Of a DNA stretch of 12,744 nucleotides, positions 6,082 through 12,392 are shown piece by piece; position 1 is the first letter of the stretch, and every line of letters begins with the position of its first letter. The translations under genes were made by a program, and so were the position numbers. The DNA is from an uncultured Clostridia bacterium (GTDB taxonomy: Bacteria; Bacillota_A; Clostridia; Christensenellales; CAG-138): NCBI GenBank assembly GCA_946539625.1, contig CAMNHT010000017.1:1-12744 (forward strand), given 5' to 3'. The notes beneath the pieces are model-generated. The model made no database searches. It saw only the letters and a list, made by a program, of their open reading frames with translations, and had not been told where the DNA came from.

Positions 6082-6711
6082 ATGGAAGAAAACAGAATTC
6101 GCACCGTACTTGCGGAAAAGCTGACGGCGTATCGGAAACGCGCCGGAATGACGCAGGCGGAGCTTGCCGAAAAACTGAATTACTCGGATAAATCCATCTC
6201 GAAATGGGAGCGCGGCGACGGCATGCCGGATCTTTTGGTGCTGTGCAAGCTTGCGGACCTCTATGACGTTCCGCTCGACGCGTTCTTGCGCGAGGGACCC
6301 TTAGTGCGTTCGCAGGCGGAGCAGAAGAGCCGCCATATCGTCATTACGCTGATCTCGATCGGGCTTGTTTTCTTTGTCGCTGCGATCGGATTCTTTGTAT
6401 GCTATCTTGCAAAGGTCAACGTAGGCTGGCTTGCGTTCGTGTACGCCGTGCCGGTCAGCATGATCGTACTTGTCGTGTTCAGCCATCTGTGGAGCAGCCT
6501 TTTATGGCAGGCGCTCTCGGTCACGGGGCTTGTGTGGACGCTGTGCGGCGCGATCTATGTTTCGTTTGTCGTGATCGGCGGAATAAAAAACGTCGCCATG
6601 CTGTTTCTGCTTGCCGGCATCTTTCAGGTGCTCGTCATTCTTTGGTATGTGCTGATGTTGATCCGGAAGCGCAATAAGGCGCGAAAGGGAGACGACCATG
6701 TTCTGTCCTGA
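6082..6711 (+). CDS. XRE-family HTH regulator fused to a four-helix membrane domain
   Basis: The ATG at 6082 follows TTGAGGAA (6071-6078); the product is 209 residues. Residues 9-64 are a Cro/CI-type helix-turn-helix: LTAYRKRAGMTQAELAEKLN, then SDKSISKWERG and a short run with LCKLADLYDVPLDAFL. After a short polar linker come four hydrophobic helices at about 85-109, 113-136, 141-166 and 170-195, and a basic end (RKRNKARKGDD). Known: many Clostridia and Bacilli encode XRE regulators tethered to small membrane domains, often beside membrane partners or transporters. It overlaps the following zinc-ribbon membrane gene by 14 bases, so the two are almost certainly co-translated and may act together at the membrane. 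The signal sensed is unknown. Inverted repeats at 6013-6050 may be its own operator. Confidence 0.9.
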   Translation: MEENRIRTVLAEKLTAYRKRAGMTQAELAEKLNYSDKSISKWERGDGMPDLLVLCKLADLYDVPLDAFLREGPLVRSQAEQKSRHIVITLISIGLVFFVAAIGFFVCYLAKVNVGWLAFVYAVPVSMIVLVVFSHLWSSLLWQALSVTGLVWTLCGAIYVSFVVIGGIKNVAMLFLLAGIFQVLVILWYVLMLIRKRNKARKGDDHVLS

Positions 6712-7099
6712 ATGCGGAAAACCGCTGCCCGACGCGTCTTTGCGGACCTGCCCGAGCTGCGGCACGACCTTTGAGGTTCCCGAACAGCCTGTGCCGGAGC
6801 GCAGGACCTGCAAGCGCAGCACCGCAGCACTGCTGCTCGGCGTCGGGACCTTTGTGTTCGGCATGCTGACATTGCTCTGTAAGCTCTTACGCTTCGATCT
6901 GCGTATCCTTTACTGCACGGCGACGGCGACATTCTTCTTTGCACCGCTTGCCTGCTGCTTCGGCTTTGCGGGGATCGTCGCCCGCATCCAGAGCCCCGAA
7001 AAGCGCGGTCTGCCCTCGGCGATCGTCGGGCTCATCCTCGGTCTTGCCTTCGGGCTCCTTGCGGCGTACTGCCTCATCATGCGCGTCTTTCGCGCGTAA
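6698..7099 (+). CDS. Zinc-ribbon multi-pass membrane protein
   Basis: The ATG at 6698 follows AAAGGGAGA; the product is 133 residues. An N-terminal zinc ribbon has C3-x2-C6-G and C18-x2-C21-G. After a linker with several basic residues there are about three hydrophobic segments (near 42-65, 71-95 and 104-130), the last with repeated small residues (GLILGLAFGLLAAY). This layout, zinc ribbon then DUF4190-like glycine-rich helices, is common in small membrane proteins of Clostridia with no established function. The gene overlaps the XRE-membrane regulator by 14 bases and ends before a good terminator, so the two form a two-gene operon. It could modulate or sense on behalf of the regulator (inference only). 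Confidence 0.85.
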   Translation: MFCPECGKPLPDASLRTCPSCGTTFEVPEQPVPERRTCKRSTAALLLGVGTFVFGMLTLLCKLLRFDLRILYCTATATFFFAPLACCFGFAGIVARIQSPEKRGLPSAIVGLILGLAFGLLAAYCLIMRVFRA

Positions 7100-7121
7100 A
7101 ATCGGATAAGCAACAGCAAAA

Positions 7122-7143
7122 GGCGGAACTCCGCCGCTTTTTT
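7122..7143 (+). terminator. Terminator of the XRE/zinc-ribbon operon
   Basis: GGCGG (7122-7126) and CCGCC (7131-7135) form a stem with loop AACT, followed by GC and six T residues (7138-7143), 23 bases after the stop codon. Confidence 0.85.
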
Positions 7144-7244
7144 CAGAACGCCGCACATCGCAACTTGCAACATGAAATGCGCAACACAAGAGCATTATAA
7201 ACATGCGCACGGACGCATCGAAGAACGGGTATACATATTAATCC

Positions 7245-7398
7245 GTCAAATTCAGCGACATGCGCGGTGAATTTGACTCCTTACAGGTCTCGCCGCCCGG
7301 TGCATCTTTGATGCATAGGCGAGAGCTGAAAACCGATCTGTTGAAAAACTTGTTTTTCGACAGATCGAAGCGACCCCGTTTTCGGGGCCGCTTCTTTT
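7245..7398. other. Run of four consecutive hairpins between convergent genes (possible structured RNA)
   Basis: Four stems follow one another. H1: perfect 10-bp arms GTCAAATTCA (7245-7254) and TGAATTTGAC (7268-7277). H2: TCTCGCC (7288-7294) with GGCGAGA (7318-7324), enclosing TGCATC/GATGCA. H3: 16-bp arms 7334-7349 and 7352-7367 with one T-G wobble and a two-base loop. H4: 7367-7378 with 7383-7394, one mismatch, loop TTTT, followed by TTTT at 7395-7398. H4 with its T run could end plus-strand transcripts; H3 is followed on the minus strand by GGTTTT and could end the DUF4349 transcript. No convincing plus-strand promoter was found in 7144-7244, so a dedicated small RNA is possible but not shown. 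Confidence 0.5.
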
Positions 7399-7425
7399 GG
7401 AGTAAGGGGGAGGATTGAGGATGGG

Positions 7426-8394
7426 TTATTCTTTCGGGGTGTTGTTCTGCGCCTTTGCGCGCTTCTTTGCATAATGCTTCTTGGTTCCTTTGATGATGAG
7501 GACGACGACCAGCACGATGAGACCGAGAATCAGCACCGTCACAAGGATGATCGGGGAATTGCCTAAAAAGCCCGCGGCGAAATTTTTGCAGCTGTCGCCG
7601 ACGTCCGTCAGGCTCTCGTTGAACCTGCGGGATACCTCCTGTCCGAAGGTCTCCTTTTCGACCGGCGTTTCGCGCTCGACCTCGTTGACGGTGAGATTCA
7701 CCGAAGACAGCGCGATCTGATCGTCATAGGTGCGCAGGATCGCCTCGTAGGATTCGATCTCGTAGCGCACGTAGGTCAGGCGGTCCTGCACGGTGATGAT
7801 GTCCTCGACCGTCTCGGCTTTTGCGAGGATCTCCAAAAGCGCCTGCTGTTCGACGCGCAGCGATTCCAGATGCTTTTCGGAATCGACGTAGCTTGTCGTC
7901 ACGTCGCGAAGACCCGTGTTGAGGGAGGTGACGTTGCCGAGATCGGAAACCGTGTTCAAAAATGCGTCAAGCTGCTCCGCGGGAACGCGGATCGTATAGC
8001 GCGCGTAGTGCAGCTGCTGTCCGTTGCGGTAGCCGCGATCGCCGAGACTGCTCGATTCCACGTACCCGCCGAACGAGCCGACAGACGCGGAAAGCTCCTC
8101 AAGGAATGTGTCAAACTGCAGCGTTTCCACGGTCAGATCCGCGTTGCGGATGATCTTGCGGTTACTAAGCGCCGGCGACTGGCTAGCGCTCGTTTTGGAT
8201 TCGTTTGTGAATCCGTACGCCGCTTCCGCGGGTGCTTCCGGCTCGTAAGCGGCTTCGTATTCGGCATCGGCGTAGTATTGAGACGCGCTGTTTGCGTAGT
8301 AGCTGTCACCTTCGCGCGCGGCGGATTTGTTGCTGCAGCCGATGACCGTGCAGAGCAGCAAAAGAACGAGAGCGATCGGGATAATGCGTTTCAT
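7426..8394 (-). CDS. DUF4349-type lipoprotein with C-terminal membrane helix
   Basis: The ATG at 8394 has AAAGGAGA upstream and starts a clear lipoprotein signal peptide, so upstream in-frame starts are rejected. The product is 322 residues. The lipobox is V-I-G-C with the modified cysteine at 20. Residues 21-78 are a low-complexity, Tyr/Ala/Glu-rich spacer. Residues about 79-300 match the DUF4349 pattern: RKIIRNADLTVET, then YARYTIRVPAEQLDAFL, LGNVTSLNTGLRDVTTSYVD, a coiled-coil stretch (about 171-222) and DQIALSSVNLTVNEVE. A transmembrane helix lies at 281-302, followed by a Lys-rich cytoplasmic tail. The protein would thus be anchored at both ends, lipid at the N-terminus and helix at the C-terminus. 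Known: DUF4349 proteins are widespread envelope proteins of undefined function. The winged-helix gene upstream may be unrelated, as a dyad and promoter-like sequence separate them. Confidence 0.9.
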   Translation of the reverse strand: MKRIIPIALVLLLLCTVIGCSNKSAAREGDSYYANSASQYYADAEYEAAYEPEAPAEAAYGFTNESKTSASQSPALSNRKIIRNADLTVETLQFDTFLEELSASVGSFGGYVESSSLGDRGYRNGQQLHYARYTIRVPAEQLDAFLNTVSDLGNVTSLNTGLRDVTTSYVDSEKHLESLRVEQQALLEILAKAETVEDIITVQDRLTYVRYEIESYEAILRTYDDQIALSSVNLTVNEVERETPVEKETFGQEVSRRFNESLTDVGDSCKNFAAGFLGNSPIILVTVLILGLIVLVVVLIIKGTKKHYAKKRAKAQNNTPKE

Positions 8395-8424
8395 ATCGTT
8401 TCTCCTTTGTTTGTCGTTACATAT

Positions 8425-8456
8425 AGAATACCGAGCGGTCTGCCGTTCGGTTGCAA
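8425..8456 (-). promoter_or_regulatory. Candidate promoter with dyad-filled 20-base spacer for the DUF4349 gene
   Basis: On the minus strand TTGCAA (8456-8451) and TATTCT (8430-8425) each match four of six consensus bases but are 20 apart. The spacer is exactly an imperfect palindrome, CCGAACGG-CAGA-CCGCTCGG with one mismatched pair. Long dyad-containing spacers are known from MerR-type activated promoters; no MerR gene is present here. Confidence 0.35.
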
Positions 8457-8477
8457 AATTTTCCATAAAGCAATGAA

Positions 8478-8828
8478 TCAGTCCGAATCCTCGCCGAAGA
8501 GTTCCTCGAACGCTTCGTCCGCGTAGGCGTGGACCGTCGATTCAAATGTCCGGTAAGCGGTAAGAAACCGCCGTCCGCGGTCCGTGAGACGCGCTCCGCC
8601 GCCGCCCCTGCCGCCTGCGGCGGAATCGAGCAGCGGAAAGCCCAAAGCGTTCTCGGCGGTCTTGACGATGCGCCACGCCTTCGAGTACGCCATGCCCATG
8701 TCCATCGTCGCCTTGCGCAGCGAGTGCGTTTCATCCACACGCTCCAAAAGTTCCGCAATGCCCGGTCCGAAGATCTTTTCCTCGCCGTACACACGCAGCA
8801 TCAGCGTATAGCGCAGTTTGTTCGTCAT
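8478..8828 (-). CDS. ModE-type winged helix-turn-helix regulator without ligand domain
   Basis: The ATG at 8828 follows GGGAGGCGG; the product is 116 residues. The whole protein is a ModE/LysR-like winged helix: a segment with EEKIFGPGIAELLERVDETH, then SLRKATMDMGMAYSKAWRIV (helix-turn-helix), NALGFPLLD, the glycine-rich wing GGRGGGGARLTDRG, and a C-terminal helix. Known: full ModE has two C-terminal molybdate-binding (TOBE/Mop) domains; they are absent here, as in many short stand-alone members of the family in anaerobes. No molybdate transport or cofactor gene is in the window, so its target and signal are unknown. A consensus-like promoter lies in the gap to the divergent SPOCS gene. Confidence 0.88.
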   Translation of the reverse strand: MTNKLRYTLMLRVYGEEKIFGPGIAELLERVDETHSLRKATMDMGMAYSKAWRIVKTAENALGFPLLDSAAGGRGGGGARLTDRGRRFLTAYRTFESTVHAYADEAFEELFGEDSD

Positions 8829-8859
8829 GGTTCCGCCTCCCGTTCGTTTTTCGTATATC

Positions 8860-8888
8860 ATTATATCCCGTATGCAGGAAAAACGCAA
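8860..8888 (-). promoter_or_regulatory. SigA-type promoter of the ModE-like gene
   Basis: On the minus strand TTGCGT (8888-8883) is followed after 17 bases by a perfect TATAAT (8865-8860). The predicted leader is about 25 nt. Confidence 0.7.
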
Positions 8889-8905
8889 GTTTCGGGTTCG
8901 ATCCG

Positions 8906-8913
8906 CATATGAT
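8906..8913 (+). promoter_or_regulatory. Possible sporulation-type -10 element before the SPOCS/LysM gene
   Basis: CATATGAT sits 31 bases before the start codon. It resembles the -10 of mother-cell sigma factors (SigE/SigK, CATA-type), and no matching SigA -35 box is found upstream. The -35 for SigE is also unclear. It is listed because SipL-type genes in Clostridia are controlled by SigE. Confidence 0.25.
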
Positions 8914-8943
8914 TTGCAGAGAAGAAAAAAAGGAGTGTTCGAC

Positions 8944-10416
8944 ATGGAAATACGAAAAACGACGCTATTGACGGAAACGCTGTTTCGGGAGGCGACGGCG
9001 CAGGCGCAGATGGAGAGCGCGATCCCGCTGCCGCAGGGGAAGACGCTTGAGCGCGTGCTGAGCGCGGAGAGCGCAGCGACGGTCGACGAGATCAGCTGCC
9101 GTGACGGCGCGGTCGTCGTCACCGGAACGATGACTTTAAAGCCCACGGTGGAATCCGCGGAACGGCTGCCGTACGCGTTTGAGGCGGCGGCGGAGTTCTC
9201 GCACACGATCCGCATGGAGGGCGTGACGCCGGACATGACCGCAAGGGTTTCGGCGGAGATCCCCGCGTGCACCTTAAAGCGCGAGGACGGGGGACTTCGT
9301 ATGCAGGCGACGGTGGAGCTTCGCGCGGCGGTATTCGAGCCCATGCAGATCACCTGCATCACGGGACTGGACGACGCGCGGGACGCGGAGATCCGGACGG
9401 CGTCGGTGACGCTGAAAAAACGCACGCTTTTGGGCGCGCACAGTCTCCGCATGAGCGAGCCGATCGACGCGCCGCAGGGTATGACCGTGATCAAGGCAAG
9501 CGCGACGCCGCTCATCAACGGGCTTGTGAAGAGCACGGAGGGGATGCTGCCGCAGGGCGAGCTGAAGCTTACAGTGCTGTACGGCGCGGCGGACGGCGGT
9601 ATGCGCCGCGAGCAGTATTCGATCCCGTTTTCCGACGTGATCGCGTGCGAACCGGGAGAGAATGCGTTCGCGACCGCGACATTGACCTCGCTTTCCGTGA
9701 CGGTCGAGGAGGATGGCGCGGCGTCGGTCGACGCGGCGCTGTCGATCGGGGTCTACGGCTGCACCTCGGAAACGCAGCGGATCGTGACCGATGCGTATGA
9801 CGCAGCAAGCGACTTTTCGTGCGAAATCGGGCACGCGCGTGCGGAGAACTACGAGGGCGCATGGAGCCAGACCGTGCAGCTTTCCGAAACGATCCCGGTT
9901 CCGTCGCACATGAAGGACGCGTATCTGCCGCTGTACGCGGCGCTGCGTCCCGCCGTGACGCGCGTTTCGGTCGAGGACGGCAGGGGACTGATCGAGGGAA
10001 TCCTCGCCGTCACGGTCGTTTATCGCGACGACGACGGCATGAAGCAAAGCTTCACCCACGAGCTGCCGCTGTCGTTCGAAACGGAGGCAAGGGGGACGCT
10101 TCCCATCGTACGCATCCGCACGTTCGACGCGAATCTTTCCGGCGGCGGACGCACCGTTGCGCTGACCGTTTCGGTCTCGGTTGAAACGGAGTGGTACCGC
10201 GAGATCACGTTCGATCACGTGCCGGAGCTGGCGCCGGGAACTCCGTGCGAAACGGATTGCGGCATGCTCGTATGGTTTGCCGACCCGGATGAAACGCTGT
10301 TTTCGATCGGCAAGCGCTTCGGCGTCCCGACCGCGCGGGTCAAGGCGTGCAACCCGACGCTTTCCGAGCCGATCAAGGAGGGCACGCCGGTGCTTTTGAT
10401 CCGCTCGGCGGAATGA
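8944..10416 (+). CDS. SPOCS (DUF3794) and LysM protein, SipL-like spore morphogenesis protein
   Basis: The ATG at 8944 follows AAAGGAG (8928-8936 region); an upstream in-frame ATG at 8818 has no such site and its extra residues look unlike protein. The product is 490 residues. Three successive beta-rich segments fit the DUF3794/SPOCS repeat: about 27-135, 175-285 and 315-425, each with the repeat of short V-x-V-x-V strands around a central acidic turn. A C-terminal LysM domain at about 441-488 contains WFADPDETLFSIGKRFGVPT and ends in GTPVLLI. Known: SipL of Clostridioides difficile combines SPOCS with LysM, binds SpoIVA through LysM and is needed for spore coat attachment. The role here is inferred from architecture; other clostridial SPOCS/LysM paralogs exist. 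The stop codon lies inside a 30-bp palindrome that opens the hairpin array. Confidence 0.9.
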   Translation: MEIRKTTLLTETLFREATAQAQMESAIPLPQGKTLERVLSAESAATVDEISCRDGAVVVTGTMTLKPTVESAERLPYAFEAAAEFSHTIRMEGVTPDMTARVSAEIPACTLKREDGGLRMQATVELRAAVFEPMQITCITGLDDARDAEIRTASVTLKKRTLLGAHSLRMSEPIDAPQGMTVIKASATPLINGLVKSTEGMLPQGELKLTVLYGAADGGMRREQYSIPFSDVIACEPGENAFATATLTSLSVTVEEDGAASVDAALSIGVYGCTSETQRIVTDAYDAASDFSCEIGHARAENYEGAWSQTVQLSETIPVPSHMKDAYLPLYAALRPAVTRVSVEDGRGLIEGILAVTVVYRDDDGMKQSFTHELPLSFETEARGTLPIVRIRTFDANLSGGGRTVALTVSVSVETEWYREITFDHVPELAPGTPCETDCGMLVWFADPDETLFSIGKRFGVPTARVKACNPTLSEPIKEGTPVLLIRSAE

Positions 10417-10510
10417 ATTCCGCCGAGCGGGTGATATCCGCTTCGCGGGTGATATCTGCTGCGCAGGTGATATCGCCCTGCGGGCGGTGATATGTTTCGC
10501 TGTGCGAAAC
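10401..10510 (+). repeat. Array of five different hairpins separated by the heptamer GTGATAT
   Basis: Four GTGATAT copies start at 10431, 10449, 10467 and 10487. Between and around them are five palindromes: 14-bp arms 10401-10414/10417-10430; CCGC-TTC-GCGG (10438-10448); CTGC-TGC-GCAG (10456-10466); CGCCC-TGC-GGGCG (10474-10486); GTTTCGC-TGT-GCGAAAC (10494-10510). The stem sequences differ while base pairing is kept, and three of the loops are three bases of T/G/C. The first palindrome includes the SPOCS gene's last codons and stop. It could act as a transcript 3' end, but there is no T run. Confidence 0.85.
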
Positions 10511-10519
10511 GTTCAGGAG

Positions 10520-10540
10520 GATTTTCCCTGCCGGAGAATC
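10520..10540. repeat. Palindromic repeat, left copy flanking the inverted-repeat element
   Basis: GATTTTCC (10520-10527) pairs with GGAGAATC (10533-10540) with one G-T pair. A similar sequence, with the same GATT..CCCTGC..GGAGAAT order, occurs at 10723-10741 on the other side of the 10551-10710 element. Confidence 0.55.
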
Positions 10541-10550
10541 GGAATTGATA

Positions 10551-10710
10551 CCCCCTCATCAGTCACCTGACGGTGACAGCTTCCCCGCCGGGGGGAAGCC
10601 TCTGTATCCGCTCCAAAAGTCTTCTTCCACCCGAAGGGGGCGTGGAAGTGCGCACCAAAGCCTTCCCCACCCGAAGGGGCGGGAAAGGTGCCGTCAGGCG
10701 GATGAGGGGG
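10551..10710. mobile_element. MITE-like element with imperfect terminal inverted repeats
   Basis: It begins CCCCCTCATC (10551-10560) and ends GATGAGGGGG (10701-10710), an exact inversion. The similarity extends inward: CCTGACGG (10566-10573) pairs with CCGTCAGG (10691-10698), and both ends carry CTTCCCC-type blocks, about 35 bp in all with small gaps. Inside are hairpins CTTCCCC/GGGGGAAG (10580-10597) and CTTCCAC/GTGGAAG (10624-10648). No open frame encodes a transposase. CCCTCATC-plus-TTCCCC/GGGGAAG dispersed repeats of this type are, from memory, common between genes of gut Clostridia. No clear target-site duplication was seen. Confidence 0.65.
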
Positions 10711-10722
10711 GAAGGATCAGAC

Positions 10723-10803
10723 GATTCCCCTGCGGAGAATTTACCTGAACCTTCCGGCAGGGAAGATTACACCTGCGGTGTAGGGGCTGACGTCCTCGGC
10801 AGC
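10723..10803. repeat. Cluster of short palindromes right of the MITE-like element
   Basis: In order: GATTCCCC-type palindrome (10723-10741), similar to the copy at 10520-10540; CTTCC-GGCAG-GGAAG (10751-10765); TACACC-TGC-GGTGTA (10768-10782); and GCTGACG-TCCT-CGGCAGC (10786-10803, one mismatch). The TGC loop recalls the hairpins at 10456 and 10474. Confidence 0.55.
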
Positions 10804-10807
10804 CCGT

Positions 10808-10866
10808 ATATCACATTGCGCAGCGATTTCACCTGCCAAAGGCATAAATCGCTGCGGCGAAGCCGC
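10808..10866 (-). repeat. Minus-strand counterpart of the GTGATAT/hairpin array
   Basis: Read on the minus strand, the lipoprotein stop codon is followed at once by the hairpin GCGGC-TTC-GCCGC (10866-10854), then a nested hairpin (arms GCAGCGATTT and AAATCGCTGC at 10820-10829/10846-10855, inner TGCC/GGCA), then GTGATAT (10814-10808). GTGAAAT, a one-base variant, lies in the nested hairpin. It appears to be a degenerate version of the array on the opposite side of the convergent gap. Confidence 0.55.
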
Positions 10867-12372
10867 TCAATATCCTTTTTCTGGATCGATGATCGTACCG
10901 TCGATCGCGTTGATGACGAGCAGGGGGAAATCATTGTAGTCCTGCTGTTGTGCCTGATGCTCGGAAAAACCTTTTTTCAGACGCGCCTCAGCGTACCGAT
11001 CCGCATATTGGAACGCACCGGTGAAATACCAAACGGGTATGAGCAAGCCCGATTCCATATTGTTTTTCTCGCGGATACGCATCAACCCAAGCTGTACGTC
11101 GTCGATCAGAAGCGTGCCGTCCTGATGATCGTCCCATGAAAAGACGCGATTCACCTGCGCTTTGAGAATTTCCACAATTTCATCATACGGCAGCAGCGGT
11201 GTATTCACAGAGAGCACCTCGGTCGGGTTCAGCTTGCTGCTCCAGGTAAAGCCAAGAAGCGTTCCGTCCCGGTCGACTCGCGCGCTGATGACCTCATCGC
11301 CCCAGTTCGCGATAAAGAAATCCTGCTGTTCCTCGGCGTTGTCATCCTCCCGATTCGAGCACCACATTGCGCAGGTCGTTGTGCACGCGCCTTCATAAAC
11401 GCGTGAAAGCCGCACGGTGTAGAACCAGTGGTGCACTTTTCCTTTGGCGTCTCCGTCCTGATCCGCGTCGTTGCACCATTGCACGTCGATCACGTCGAAA
11501 GTTCCGAAGCCGTCCACGATCTGCATCGCCTTGTCGATCGCGTCCTGCGCGCTGATCGTCGCACCGTTTTGCTTCAGATGATACTCCTCTTCGGGAATGC
11601 GCTTTGTGCCCTCAGCGATGTCCTTGAGCGTTTCAATGACCGGTGTGCTTGACCACATATTGCTATATTCGACAGACGGATACGGCTGATTTGTCTCGAC
11701 ATGCGCAACGGCAAGATCATATGGAGGATTGTATTCGCCGGTATTGTACGGATCGGCGACGATGTAATAGACTTCGCCCTCAGGACATGGTGAGCCGTCC
11801 CATTTCGCAAACGGCGCCTGCTGTTCATCGTCGGTCATCGTGCGAAACTGCTCCTGCAGCTCCGCAAGATCGCTGTGCATTTGATTTGCAACAAACTCCC
11901 AGTCTTCCTCGGTGCCGTCCCACTCTTTGTGCCGCTGCTCGGCAGTCGCTTCCCATTCCAGCAGCGTCACAATGCGTTCCGCAACCTCCTTCTTGGTGAG
12001 TCGACGCTCCCGCCAGATATACAGATGATCGGTGCCGAAGCAGCGCTTGATTATTTCATACTGGTCTTTGACGTCGATCCCCGCACGCTCCACACGGATC
12101 AGCGGAAAACCGCCGTCCGAAAATACGCGCAGCGGCACGTCTGCAACAATATGTACGTTTTTGATATCCGTATACGCGTCGCACTGAAATCGCTGAGGAA
12201 ACTGCGCTTTGATTGGCACGGACGGATTGTCTGTTTCGATCTGCTTCTGTTCACTCAGTACCGCGTCGATCAGTACGTTTGTATCCTTCTGCTTGACCGC
12301 GTCGGTCTCCGGCGTGGGCTGACAGGCGCAGAGCATCAAAAGCGCCAACAGTACAATTGCAATTCGTTTCAT
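10867..12372 (-). CDS. DUF6034-like lipoprotein
   Basis: The ATG at 12372 has GGAGGATT upstream on the minus strand and begins a lipoprotein signal peptide, so 16 upstream codons are excluded. The product is 501 residues. The lipobox is L-C-A-C with lipidated C17, followed by QPTPETD. The mature protein is acidic and aromatic-rich with no catalytic motif that I recognise; segments include IVADVPLRVFSDGGFPLIRV, YYIVADPYNTGEYNPPYDLA and a C-terminus in which PVWYFTGAFQY precedes LLVINAIDGTIIDPEKGY. The last part resembles the closing strands of YycI/PepSY-like folds. CQPTPE after the lipobox, the length and the ending fit the DUF6034 group of clostridial lipoproteins (family recalled, not searched). 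It would face outside the membrane. It is monocistronic, convergent with the SPOCS gene and divergent from gdhA. The promoter was not clearly identified. Confidence 0.85.
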   Translation of the reverse strand: MKRIAIVLLALLMLCACQPTPETDAVKQKDTNVLIDAVLSEQKQIETDNPSVPIKAQFPQRFQCDAYTDIKNVHIVADVPLRVFSDGGFPLIRVERAGIDVKDQYEIIKRCFGTDHLYIWRERRLTKKEVAERIVTLLEWEATAEQRHKEWDGTEEDWEFVANQMHSDLAELQEQFRTMTDDEQQAPFAKWDGSPCPEGEVYYIVADPYNTGEYNPPYDLAVAHVETNQPYPSVEYSNMWSSTPVIETLKDIAEGTKRIPEEEYHLKQNGATISAQDAIDKAMQIVDGFGTFDVIDVQWCNDADQDGDAKGKVHHWFYTVRLSRVYEGACTTTCAMWCSNREDDNAEEQQDFFIANWGDEVISARVDRDGTLLGFTWSSKLNPTEVLSVNTPLLPYDEIVEILKAQVNRVFSWDDHQDGTLLIDDVQLGLMRIREKNNMESGLLIPVWYFTGAFQYADRYAEARLKKGFSEHQAQQQDYNDFPLLVINAIDGTIIDPEKGY

Positions 12373-12392
12373 AGAATCCTCCATATCATTTT

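Noticed and set aside
8829..9536. N-terminal extension of the ModE-like protein on the minus strand to about 350 codons
   Set aside because: The extension is antisense to the SPOCS gene, lacks domain features, and crosses the TTGCGT/TATAAT promoter; the ATG at 8828 has a good ribosome binding site.
9274..10218. A 314-codon open frame antisense to the SPOCS/LysM gene
   Set aside because: It is Arg/His-rich with no recognisable domain and lies wholly inside a convincing gene; a high-GC shadow frame.
10401..10510. CRISPR array
   Set aside because: The constant unit is only seven bases and the spacers are palindromes of 11-17 bases; no cas genes are present.
10573..11139. 188-codon plus-strand frame across the MITE-like element and the lipoprotein 3' end
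   Set aside because: It runs through hairpin repeats and antisense to a clear lipoprotein gene; no ribosome binding site or domain.
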